Of a DNA stretch of 64,000 bases, positions 35,858 through 46,739 are shown piece after piece (position 1 is the stretch's first letter; the number at the start of each line of letters is the position of its first letter). Below the pieces are notes generated by a model, which was given only the letters and a program-made list of their open reading frames with translations, was not told where the DNA came from and ran no database searches. Location of the stretch: the NCBI GenBank assembly GCA_039545295.1, contig BCIK01000002.1:568841-632840 (forward strand), read 5' to 3'. The stretch comes from Udeniomyces pyricola (taxonomy: Eukaryota > Basidiomycota > Tremellomycetes > Cystofilobasidiales > Mrakiaceae). Made by a program: the position numbers and the translations under genes.

Positions 35858-36838
35858 TGGAACGGGCGGGGGTCGAGAGACGAGCAGGGAACTGGACGGA
35901 TGAATGAGACTGGATGAGAGAGAGGTTTTTGGGGAGGAGGCTGTGGGCTATGATGGAGCGGGCGCTGTGTGGGTGTATGAGGGACTAGTGGTAGGTCGTC
36001 TATGTATGTAGTGGTGATCATGATCCGTGCCATCATCGATCGAGACGACACGAGAGCGGCCGAGAGCTCTTGAGTTAGGTGCAGCTGATTGATATATATA
36101 TATGTGGCACATACTTATATATATATATATATACATTCATATATACATGTATAAACTTATCGAGGCAATTTAATACCATGTATATTGAATATTGTACTGC
36201 ACGAATCCCGGTATAATCGTGCTTGATCGTGCCATCCCAGGCTCGGGTCAGGCCGGGCCAAACTCAATCGTGCGCCCATCAATCATATTGTTACAAGTCG
36301 ATCGGCTCAACCGCAATCAAACGTCATCTCACAACGACTATTATATCGAACTAAGTAAAAGCTACTGTACATCAACCTCATAGCTGTCGACCATGTTGTT
36401 TCATCCTTACGTCGATCCTACAACCGGTTCTTACCACATGTTCCGTCCCACTAACGCGCAGTACCTGCGATTGCTCTCCCCGATCATTCGCTCAAGCTCC
36501 GACGGTAGATCAGATGTCAAAGGGACAAAAACGAGTCCGTGCGTCTCGTATTAGCTTCTAGCTTTGGGGCTACTCATGTTGACTGACAATGGCAGCTGTC
36601 GCTGTCGTACTCTCCCTCGACTGTATGAGCTTTTGGGGTCCGTGATACTGTGAGGATGACTAACTGAGAGTCCTTGGCTATCGTATACCGACCACCATCT
36701 CCAACGCATAGCCTCCCAATCAGCCTGTCTGCACCGACCGCACGACCCAACGCCTTTGCGCAACTCCCACCGACCATCAGCAACTCTGCCACATATCCCG
36801 TCTACGAGGTTCACACTCTATACGAAGCATAACCCCTC
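35858..36838. promoter_or_regulatory. Divergent intergenic region between CCCH and GT90 genes
   Basis: Contains TA-repeat blocks at about 36092-36103 and 36116-36135 and a C/T-rich promoter segment. One short coding-like frame at 36393-36557 is listed separately. Nothing else was recognised. Confidence 0.4.
36393..36557 (+). CDS. Possible small protein or unrecognised 5' exon (54 codons)
   Basis: ATG is followed by 53 further codons to TAG. The first 40 codons mostly end in C, T or G like genuine genes here (product starts MLFHPYVDPTTGSYHMF). It is unrelated to known families as far as I can tell. It could be a short gene or a 5' exon of something spliced further downstream. A chance frame cannot be excluded. 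Confidence 0.22.
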
Positions 36839-39800
36839 ATGCACAAGCGGACACTGTCGACTCCGTTGACAACCCTCAAAACTTCTTACTACTACACCGC
36901 ATTACATGACGCATCCGTACCTTCTTCCACCGCGTCGACCTGCAAGAGATGGCCTCGATTCATTGTCCAACGCAGTCGACGATTACTTGGATTTGCCCTC
37001 CTTGTGCTGTCGGTCGCGTCAATTTTTTCCATCTCAAGCGTTACCTGCCAGGGTGTCGGCCCGATCCACGTGATTCCACTCAGGGAGATTGGCACAGCGG
37101 CCGCGAAGCATCCTATTTACAACCTCATGAAGCAAGGGGAGCAGAGGTACGTATGGTCGCGCTGGTTTGGCAATGATCTTCCGAACATCGCAGACCACAA
37201 TTCACCCTATGTCTTGTGGTCGGCTTCAGATGGAAACAGCTTTTCGATAGCCAGAGCGAGACACTCGAGCAAGCCATCTCCCTCTACGCAGAGGTCTGTG
37301 TTATCAGCCTTGAGCTCGGACCATGCATGCATGTCCTGTACATGGCTTGAGGCATGCTACGCTGACACCAGGTTGCGCATTTCCTCCACAATTTCATCAG
37401 ACTTACCGACGACGTCCTCCTGCTGGATTCTCCCGCTGGTTCAATTACACCCGCGAGGCTTCGGTTCACTTCACCAACCCATCATCGTACACCTCTCTTG
37501 AAGGCTCTCTCGCCGTCTTCCGGGGGCTCTCACCAGGTTACCTCCAGAAACAGGTATCGGATTTCGCCCAAAAATGGCCCGTTGTTGATGCACAAACTCG
37601 TCTCTTCGAGATCTGGATCGAGGAAGGACAGTGCAAAGGAAGACGAATGGATCTCTGGCCAGGGCGTATCGGCACGCCGCTCAGATCGGGTTGGGAGTTC
37701 TGCGAAGTGAGTCGTAGATATCATCTCTCAGTCAGGGAGGCTGGAGAAAATGTAGTGCATCCCTCTTGGCTTGAATTGAACACATTGATGGTCCCGTATC
37801 AAGTCGAACAATCATGGCTGACGACTGTTCCTCCTTCGCTTCTCGGATTGTCAGAAAATCAGACCGATATTGCACTTGCTACCAGATATCCCGCCTTTTA
37901 TTTACTCCACCTTAGACCACGGATCCTTAACGCTATCTGATGGACACAAAAGCCATCTCATTTCGCTTGGCCTGTCGTCCAATCCAGCCGATCGTAAGCA
38001 CAGCAGAATATCATTTTCCATTCTTTCGTCTCTAAGCGTAGTTGCTAATGTTCTCTCGCCTATGCGCATGTTTTACATCGGTACCCCCAGTTGCACCAGA
38101 GGACTATGTCACTCCGTCTTACTTTCCACAATCCCTGCGCTCGCACTCTCCCGAAAGCGGTTATCTCGCTATGGCATCCTCATGTCCACTCAACACCCCT
38201 GCCCGCAAATTTTCGATCGACGAGGCAACAGACTCAATTATATGGTCTGAATCTACCGCAGAATACGCCCTCTCAAGAGAAGAGGGAGGTTTCGTCAAGG
38301 ACTGGGCCAAGCAGAGTGACGTGTGCTACAACACGGAACTTCGCCGCCAGCAGGGGGGGGCTTCTTCAGTGGCACTTGGGTTCGCCGTACAGTAAGCAGA
38401 AAGCCTTCAGGGGTGAAGTCAAGCCAACCGAAAGCTGAGAAGAATTCCTTCTGTTCTATGTCTCCTCAGTTGATCATCATACCCTCGAGCCGCGCCCTCA
38501 GGTGAGATGCCTGTGATCGGACATGAGCCGTAAATAACAAATTCACCCTGCTGACGATTCTTGCTGTCTAGGTTGCCCCGTTCTTCTCCCAAAGGTAACT
38601 CAGTCCACGGCTTGTTGATAAGTGGCGCAAATTGGGTTGTTTGCTGATCTGTCTTGGCCTGGTTTGGTGTTGATTCCTAGCAAATACTCGACCCAGGTCC
38701 GTCTTTAATCTCTTGAATCATCTGCCTGGTTCCATATCTCGCCACTCTAGCTGATCTGACTTGATGGCGATTAAACATGTTTCGAACAGTCTGATTTTCT
38801 TGTCCCGCAACTCTACCTCTACAATACTGAACAACGATGGGCCAACATTTCATGGGAAGACAAGTCGGATCGCTTTATCTGGCGAGGTTCTTTGTCGTGA
38901 GCTTCTCCCCTTCATTTCGTGTTCATTTGCTGTGTTGTGCGCCCTCGTGTCGCAATAGTTCCGAATCTGATGATGCCACTTTTCGAACAGAGGGGTTGTG
39001 TACGCAGGTAGCTATACAATAGGCGGTTATTGGCGAGAAAGTAAGCCCCTGTGCTCCAACTTGGCTTCTCAGCGTTGCTGCTCCAGAGTCCGCTGACTAG
39101 ATTCTGCTGGTTGGTCGCCCTCGTTTGTGTGATCACACGCAACAAATTCCCCATGATCAGGTCAACGTATGCGCTTGCACCAACTGTGCCACGCCCGCAG
39201 TGGTTTCCTCGACTTTATTTGGGCGAATGGCACATCGCCCCATGTCGGAACGATGATGCGCAAAGATTTCGCGGAGAATTACCTGGAGTCAGCCTATATA
39301 TCACGCAAACGGACTGTATGGGGATCATGGTCAGCAACTTATGACTGATTTGGATTGGTCTTTGAATCCCTTCTTTTTTTCTTCAATCGAGCAGCTGTGG
39401 CCTGACCCGATTCGCTGAGTCCGTTGATCACTGTCTTGCACGGTGTTCCTGTGCTGCGATCACATGGATTTTGCGCTCACGAGCATCCTTTTATCTTGTC
39501 ATCTCACGATTCAATCCTGTCAACCCATGCCGCGTTTCATTCAGCTGCGGTTATGACGATTGTGCCGAAATCAAGGCTGAAGTCAGCGGGACCCTCGCTC
39601 TCGTCAAGAACCGCCAGGACTATGAGTCTTTCAAATTCGTCGGGGACGTGGATGGCTTTGGATGGTCAGTCCATTGTTATTTTCGATCTGATCTCGGCGC
39701 CAAGTCGGCTTTTCCTTCCTTTCGTCTGATTGAATCTTTTGTGTGTTACTTCTATGTTCCGGATGTCCATATCAGGTCCGGCCGCTTCCGTGATCTTCTT

Positions 39801-40302
39801 CGAACGGGATCACTCGTTTTCAAAGCAACGGCGTTTCCCGAATGGTTCTCTCACCAGCTCATTCCGTGGTACCACTTTGTGCCCATGAGGTCAGTTGATC
39901 GGCCGTTCGTCATCACACATCAGGGCTACAAGCCTTGTCTTCCTCTTCCTCTTCGTTTTCTTTTATGTTTCCTTCTTATTCTTGTTCTTCTTTTTCTATT
40001 TTTGAGCGCGGTGAGCTGATCAGACACAAGGACTGGTCCATGATCTCATCTTGGGCATTCTCCCCGTCAGATACGATTCTTCTGATCTCCCCAACCTCAT
40101 GCAGTTTTTCGCCGGAACCCCTTCAGAACTTCATTTGTCCTCTTCCAATCGGTCCTCGGCTCACGATGACGAAGCGCGTCGGATCGCCGAGCAGGGACGG
40201 GCGTTTGTGGATAAGCATTGGAAGAGAGAGGATGAGATGGCGTATCTGTGGAGGGTGCTGCTGGAGTATCGAAGGTTATACTACAGGGATCAGGAGGAGT
40301 GA
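36839..40302 (+). CDS. GT90 (CAP10-like) glycosyltransferase with an apparent frameshift
   Basis: Golgi/ER type II membrane glycosyltransferase of the family that includes cryptococcal Cap10. Fourteen exons (36839-37146, 37230-37293, 37401-37706, 37855-37993, 38091-38391, 38470-38501, 38572-38594, 38681-38696, 38790-38896, 38991-39040, 39161-39329, 39545-39664, 39776-39889, 40071-40302). There is a single membrane anchor at about residues 48-65 (LLGFALLVLSVASIFSI). Family blocks: SETLEQAISLYAE, RRRPPAGFSRWF, VAPFFSQSKYSTQSD, DRFIWRGS, VGDVDGFGWSGRFR, TGSLVFKATAFPEWF, PWYHFVP, REDEMAYLWRVLLEY. All junctions agree in phase except exon 5: after VCYNTELRRQQG the frame needed for VAPFFSQ requires one fewer G in the run at 38353-38360. 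With that base removed the total would be 659 residues. Either the assembly miscounts this run or the gene is broken. Confidence 0.85.
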
Positions 40303-40791
40303 TAGAGAGGGATCATTCAAACATGACTGGCCTGATGAATGGATAAGCCGCGTGCAGGTCACATAAATCACTCGGCCCTGGGCTTGGATCGTTGTAGGAG
40401 ATGATACGTGATGATAGGCGTTTTCCATGTCAAATTGACGTCTAGTCTGATTTCTCCTCTATGTAACATGATGTTTTTTTTGGACCAACGTTGTAAATAT
40501 GAATGGGTATGTCTGATACCAATCATGATGACTACTTGGAATTGAGTCTCTCAACGTCCCGACCCAATACCGCCAAACTCGAGACCCAATGCCAAATTGA
40601 ACGTTCTACAAAGCATTACTAGTAAGAATTTCGCTTCATAGTCTGACAGAAAGACGGATGGATCGTCAGGATTGCATCGGTACCAAGTACGGGCCCTGGA
40701 TGCGTTCGTCCTGGCTTCAAAAGCCGTGTCTACACTTATCCAGACCAAGAAGCAAACAAGTGGGGCATTGAAGAATTCTACACTAGTAGCA
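40303..40791. other. Convergent 3' region between GT90 and TSR3
   Basis: The 3' flanks of two convergent genes. Frames continuing TSR3 antisense or downstream have no coding support. Nothing was recognised. Confidence 0.4.
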
Positions 40792-43128
40792 CTAAACGTC
40801 GAGTCTCCCAAGCCCACCCACGAGTTCTCGTTCGACCTCCTCCCTCTCTCTTCTTTCCACATCATCCTCCGCTCCTCCTCCTCTTCCGCCAGTAGAGTGA
40901 TGGCCCTTGTTTCGAACAACGGTATTCCCAAACTTGTCGAGCTCAACTTCCCCATCGCTCTCCTCGTCTTCCTCTTCTTCCTCATCTCCCTCACTTTCCT
41001 CCTCGGCTTGCGCGCTCTGCTCTCGACGCCCCCCTTTCTTGGGTATCGAGTTTCCAAACTTATCAAACTCCTCCTCGCTCTCCTCCTCCTCGTCGTCGAC
41101 TTCGTCTTCGTCACTTGCGGCTCCGAGGCCGATATCTTGACTAACGTCGCCCATCTCGGCCTCATCATCATCATCCCCATCGACCGTGGCTTCCTCCCCA
41201 GCGCGCGAAGGCTTACCCCACATGTTACCTCGATGATTCGGGTTCTCGACGAGGAGGTCCGGGTTCTCAAGGGTCGCATGCGTCGTTGACTGTTCGATAT
41301 CTGATTGGTTGTGAGAACCATAGACGTCATGCAAATGATAACGAGGAAAACGGCAGAATGAGAGACAGAGTGGGAAAAGGGAGGGGAGGGGGGGGGGGCG
41401 TCAATATGCAGAGGCAGAGGCAATATCGTGCGCGGATGAATGTTGAGTCGCTAACGATAAAAATATGACAATGAAGATACCCTCTCAAGCCAAGATGAAA
41501 TGAATGAACCAAAGCAGACGAACCCTTTTCTCGCCGACGTTCATCCCGTTCAGTCTCCATCTCTTCGATGATCACGGCTTGCATCGCGGAGACCTCGGCG
41601 GCGGTGTTGCACGTGAGGTATCGCTTGATGAGCAACTCGTTGACCTCCCAAAAGGAATGGCCCCATGAGAATTTGGACATGCTAATCATGGGAACCCAGG
41701 CGAGATCGAACCAAGCAAAGAAGCATAAGCAAATCCTTTACCTGATGAATCAAAGGGAAAGGTGGAGAAGGGGGATCTTGGCTTACAGCAGGTTGGCCTC
41801 ATCTGGAAAACCCGTCAAGTGGAACGCAGCCGCAAGAGCTTCGACGCAGTTCTGAACAAGGAAAAAGAAATGTGTGATGAAAAGCATCAACAAGGGCGCT
41901 GCAATGAGCATTCGGAGTTGGATGTAAGCAAAAAGGAAGCAGGGCTCACAAGACGCCAAGGCTTGCCGTAGTTGACCGGGTTTGTGGCGATGAGGAAAGG
42001 CACTATTTCAATGAGTTCAGGTGACACATTTTGGGGGAATAGTACAAGCTACTGATCAGCAGTGAGAATCGTACCGAGCGAGCAAGTTGAGCGCTAGGAT
42101 CGACGTACATAGCCTCTCGTTTGGGCTACGAATCTTGTTCCAAGGAACTTCCTCCAGCCGGGCCCACGAGCACTCGACGACAGCGAGACCAGATGCAAGA
42201 ATGGCGTCACGATCCTCGAGGGAGACGGGTTGCGTACCCTTGGGACTGTAAGATGGACAGAACAGGGGGTGATGAGTATACACGCGTTCAACGACGCGAT
42301 CGGCGATCTACGAGTTAAACCACGAGCTACGCACGTCATGACCACTCCACGGAACCGGGCTCCGACTCGCAGAGGCTTGATGAGATTCAATCGAGATAAC
42401 TTCTTGCCAGAGCTATAGAAATCAGACAAAGATAACAAATGCCAAGGATTGTTAAACACTTCGATCAGCTCTCAACTCGAGGATGTGAGTTATGTATATA
42501 TATATATATATATATAGCGCGATACATCATAAACCCACCATCGCTTAGGATCACAATGATCAAAATCCTACACCAAGGAACGACCAGATCAGTGCAGGTA
42601 GTCAGCATGACTCCAAGCCGTCCTGATAGTGCGATAGCATACGCAGGAACAAGGTTTGAAGTCGGACACGTTGAGTAAGAAGAAGAAGGCAGATGCCTCG
42701 TCCACTCACCCACATGCCGACAGGAACACTAATCTTTTTGAGACCACCATCAGAATCCTCGCCATCGCTCTCATCTGTATGCAAGGCAGGACAACCAGGA
42801 GATCAAGGTCAGTTAACGACTATGTGGGCGTCATCGACTCTGGCGTGAGTCGATGATATCGCTCGTCGTCTGCACCTCGACAATCGCACACCCTGACACC
42901 AAGCCATGACCGACCAAGAAAGTAGAGCTTGACTTTGGTCAACTCACCTTCGTCGTCGTCTCCAAGTCTGGGAGTCGCGTCATCGATGGCACTGGCAGGC
43001 CTGCCACCCTCCTGGATGACATAGCGACTCGCGAGACTGCCACCACCTCTTCCTCCGCCTCGACCTCCGCCGCGCGAACCGCCGCGTCCTCGGGGCTTGC
43101 TGTTAGATTTTGAGCCGGGTTTGACCAT
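40792..43128 (-). CDS. TSR3: 18S rRNA aminocarboxypropyltransferase Tsr3
   Basis: Transfers the 3-amino-3-carboxypropyl group from S-adenosylmethionine to the hypermodified m1acp3Psi nucleotide of 18S rRNA, acting on cytoplasmic pre-40S particles. Nine exons (42948-43128, 42710-42774, 42539-42567, 42335-42412, 42109-42245, 41950-42002, 41787-41851, 41524-41681, 40792-41300) give 424 residues. Diagnostic blocks: DFDHCDPKRCSGKKLSRL, LRVGARFRGVV, SGLAVVECSWARLEEVPWN, ATNPVNYGKPWRL, NCVEALAAAFHLTGF, FSWGHSFWEVNELL. The N-terminus is an RGG-rich tail (GRGGSRGGGRGGGRGGGS). The last 168 residues are very acidic and carry two DKFGN motifs. Intron 3 has a TA repeat and intron 8 an 11-base G run on the + strand. 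Gene identity is secure; the tails suggest extra RNA or protein contacts. Confidence 0.95.
42495..42516. repeat. TA dinucleotide repeat in a TSR3 intron
   Basis: About eleven TA units lie within the intron at 42413-42538. Confidence 0.85.
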
Positions 43129-43910
43129 TTGTGGGTGGATGAGGGCTGATTGTTGGTCAGAGGCAGGGGTGAGGATGAGGGAGTTAGGTGGTGAGGGGTG
43201 GATGTAGCTGATCGAGTCAAGACCGGGCTCGTTCAGTTGGCTCAACGCCGGACGTTCGTTTGAGAGCAGTTGAGAACAGAACCTCTCATCGAAATCAAAC
43301 GTTGCCGAGGTGACTGACTACCAGCCATCAGATGATAAGCGTTGTTTATTTATTTATTTATTTTTGCTGAGTTTGATCGATTTGAACATCGTCTGGGTAT
43401 CCATGGATATGTACCGTGCAATCGTACCGCACAAAGAGGCAGATCAATGGTCTGGCCCGGCCCATATCCTCGCTGACGCTCGGTGTCAGCTGAGGGTCTA
43501 GTTCCGAGAGTAGATGGTCGACGCGACGAATGATAACCTCAACCTTCCGCCATGGTCGACAAGTCGACTGGACCGATCGTGGCTGCAACCAGGCTAGCTA
43601 TACAGACGCAACGCATCAGCTTTCAACGTGACAGTCGGGTCACGTACAGCATTGACGACGATGTCAAGTGTTCGAGATCCATGCTTGATGAGCTGACCAA
43701 GCGATCACATGATCAGGGGCCGCACAATAGGCCGGAACGCGGCGCGGCCCTCCATGGTGATGCTGAGTGGCCATGGGCCAGCTTGCAGATCTGACCGAAC
43801 CATGGATTGCCGAGCAAGTCGAGGCGGTGTGGCTTTGTGTTGGAGGCTGATCTGATACTCTCGAAGTTTTCTTGGGTGTTCCTAGTCAACAACCATGCAG
43901 GCAGTCAACG
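43129..43910. promoter_or_regulatory. Divergent promoter region between TSR3 and the arrestin gene
   Basis: Intergenic region of 782 bp with a TTTA tetranucleotide repeat at about 43344-43365. No other element was recognised. Confidence 0.45.
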
Positions 43911-46512
43911 ATGCCCTCGCTACCTTACTTTGCCATTCATCCTCACCAGAACCTTCCCCTTGCGCCCCCTCCTTCGTACGCGTCTGTCGCCACCCTGCCG
44001 TTCGACCGAGATGAGATGGTCGCCCCTTTGGCCGTCTTCAGATCTCAATGCCGACTGTCTGTGTCTCCCGCCCTGTCGGAAAGTGTATCAACTGCCCATT
44101 CTTCTGCGATGTCTAGTGGGGTTCCCGCCTCTTCGTCGTCGTCTTCGAGGGATCCTGGCGAGCATGTTTCCCCCTTTGACGAAATCGCCCTAGTTTCTTT
44201 CTCTCCCGACCTTGGTCCCCAAGTATCGATTGGATCCTCCAGACCATCGATCTCTACAACATCATCGTCCGACGGGACACTGGTCTCGTCCTTACGCTCC
44301 ATCTCTTCGTCCTCTGCGACCCCTCGCCGCAGCTCGAGCTCAAGTGAACCCCCCTCCACGTCGTCTAGCCCGCCCTGTTCTCCTGTGACTCGTCTAGCTC
44401 GCCTTCTCGATGATTCTTCCTCTCCCAACAAAGGAAAGAGTAAAGCCAGCGTCCGACTTGCCCTTGCTGAGAGTGTCGTCTTCGTCACTCCGCCCGGTGC
44501 TCGCTACGAGCCAGACGGTACCGCTATCCCCTATCCTAATGAGCAAGGAGAAGGCGTAAGTCAATGACTCGGTATGAATATATGCCAACATAGTTTATCC
44601 TTCACTCATCGTGATGCTGTACTCACTACGTCATCTTTGGTAGGCTCGTCTGACCGGCGTCGTTCAGGTCGCGCTCCCTTGCAGACGCTTTGTCATGGCT
44701 CTGAGAGTTAACTTCGTCGTCTCGGAGCAGTTGCCAGAGATGCTTGATGGATCCTCAATCGTCTGGAAGACTCCTTACTCAGTCCAACGGGAACTTGTCT
44801 ACCGGGGCGAAGGCGCCGGTTCGGCTACTGGCTGGTGGATGGAAAGTGGGCATTATACGTAAGTCTCATGTCTTTCTGTGATCGTTCATGTAGTATGTTA
44901 TATTGGTCATCACCTCAAATTTCTGCTGTAACGATGGCTCGCTTAGCTTTGAATTCACCATCCAAATCCCGTCGACGTGTCCAACGAGAACCATCTCAAC
45001 TTACGGCTCCGTCCGGTCCCACGTACGTGCCACCCTCGAGGGCAAAGGCCATCTGTTTGGCTCCAACCGTATTGAGGACATCAAGGAGACTCGAATATGT
45101 GCGAACAAATGGGTCGAGGATCCTACTGGCAGCCAATTTTCCTTTATGTCTGAGGTCTTTGACCCACAACTTGGACCCCGAACAGTGTCCTTGTTCTCAC
45201 GCGTGAGTCTTCACAAGCTACATGCCGGGTAGTATATCTTTCTCGCACAATTCATGTCGTATATGCGTTGTCTGACAGTTGTTTTCGTTATCCGTGGTTC
45301 ACTCAACGCTTGACAGGAGTTTACTATCGGCGCACCTCTCCATATCAACCTGGCCTTCTCCGACCTTCCTTCTAACCTCAACATTCTATCCATCTGCGTA
45401 TATGCTCGTCAAGTTACCTCGATCTTATCTGGGCTAAACTCAATCAAATCTCACCGCCTCATTGGCCCAAGACGCGTCATCGCTCAGCAAGGCACCGCCG
45501 TTGGATGGAAAGCCAAAGGTGCCGTGGACAAAGCGAGAGCGAAGGGAGATCTCGTCCTCGATGTCGAGAAGCAAGGATTGCAAGGAGCTTTTTGGGCCTG
45601 GAGAAAGATTGGAAGAATGGTACGTCGACTCATTTGAGGGATGATACACATTTTTCAGAACGACTCGATCAACTGACTTCCATCCTTTGACCCTCACTAT
45701 GACTGCACCATCGATTATGGTATCTTCGATTCTCCTTGATTTCGTATCTCTGGCCATGTAGCCCGATGAAAATCTCCTTCAACCTTCGACATGCCCAGGC
45801 ACGGACACGCGTATTCGATTTTCCGTCCAACTCACTGTGGAGATGATTTTCAACCGCACAAACGTCGAGCAGGGAGTTGTCAAGGTTCTCGACCTTTACA
45901 AAAGGACAGTCGATTGCTCGAGGTGATTTTCTCATCAGATTTCTCATTTGGCATCTGAAATGAGGGCTGTGGAGTAACATGACTGACCACCGTATTGACT
46001 TTTACCAGTTGCTGCTGCATCGAAGACTTTATTACTCTTCCCGATTATGATCCTTTCTCTCAACCTCTTGATCATCGAATGTCTTGGTCCCAACCGTGCG
46101 TCAAAGTGTCACAAAATCTCGGACTTTCTGTCAACATCCGCCAGTTTGATATGTGTATATGACTTGGCCTGTCTTGGCTTCCCGATGACTCACGTCTCCA
46201 TATCGTTTACCTTTGATCCAACCGACCTTCCTCACAGAGCCATCAACTGCGCTTGCCGACAGCCTTGGCCAGAGACCGAAGACCGCGAACGACGTCTCGT
46301 TCAAGAAATGGATCAGCACGAGGGACTTCGCTCAGAGCGCGTCCGTCAAGCTGCCAGCGACGTGGTCGTGCCATCAACCAGGCGCGGACTCAATCTTGAT
46401 TTCCCCGCAGAAGTGGGAGAAGGTAGCTTTGATAGGTGGACCGGTGATGATGTATCGAGGCGTGATGAAAGAAGTTGGCTTGGAAGGGCAAGGAAAGTGG
46501 GAGAGCTCATGA
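43911..46512 (+). CDS. Arrestin-like (ART family) adaptor protein
   Basis: Probable adaptor that recruits a Rsp5/Nedd4-type ligase to plasma-membrane transporters. Exons 43911-44555, 44644-44858, 44947-45202, 45316-45618, 45762-45922, 46009-46095 and 46263-46512 give about 638 residues. A PPSY motif at residues 20-23 fits WW-domain binding. Residues about 45-200 are Ser-rich. The arrestin N-like fold follows: LTGVVQVAL, LRVNFVVSEQLP, YTFEFTIQIPSTCPTRTIS, TYGSVRSHVRATLEG. A second fold runs from SREFTIGAPLHINLAFSDLP to FSVQLTVEMIFNRTN. The last junction is least certain: strong codon bias in the frame ending KWISTRDFAQSAS and EGQGKWESS was used to choose an acceptor at GACAG (46260-46262). The gene ends 227 bp from the convergent ABC transporter gene. 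Confidence 0.8.
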
Positions 46513-46739
46513 TTGGAAGGTAGTCCGTTTTTCATTGTTTCTTTTTTGCCTTGTTTTTTTTTTTTTTGGTGTCTTGCTGAAAGTGATCATCGCTTGCAAT
46601 CTTGAGTTGTCTTGCTTGTTTAATGTATCTCATGTTGTATTTTTTTTTATTTTTTTTTTCAATCTCTATGCTACAATTGGCTCTCTACAAGCTGAAGCGA
46701 GACAATGAGTTGGGTGTCAGCGGAAGACCAGGTCAAAGA

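Noticed and set aside
36094..36135. TA-repeat blocks considered as a transposon edge
   Set aside because: No terminal inverted repeats, target-site duplication or transposase nearby; they are simple microsatellites.
40672..41289. 205-codon hydrophobic frame (+) opposite the TSR3 tail
   Set aside because: It is the antisense of GAG/GAC-rich acidic codons, so Leu/Phe/Ser content is an artefact.
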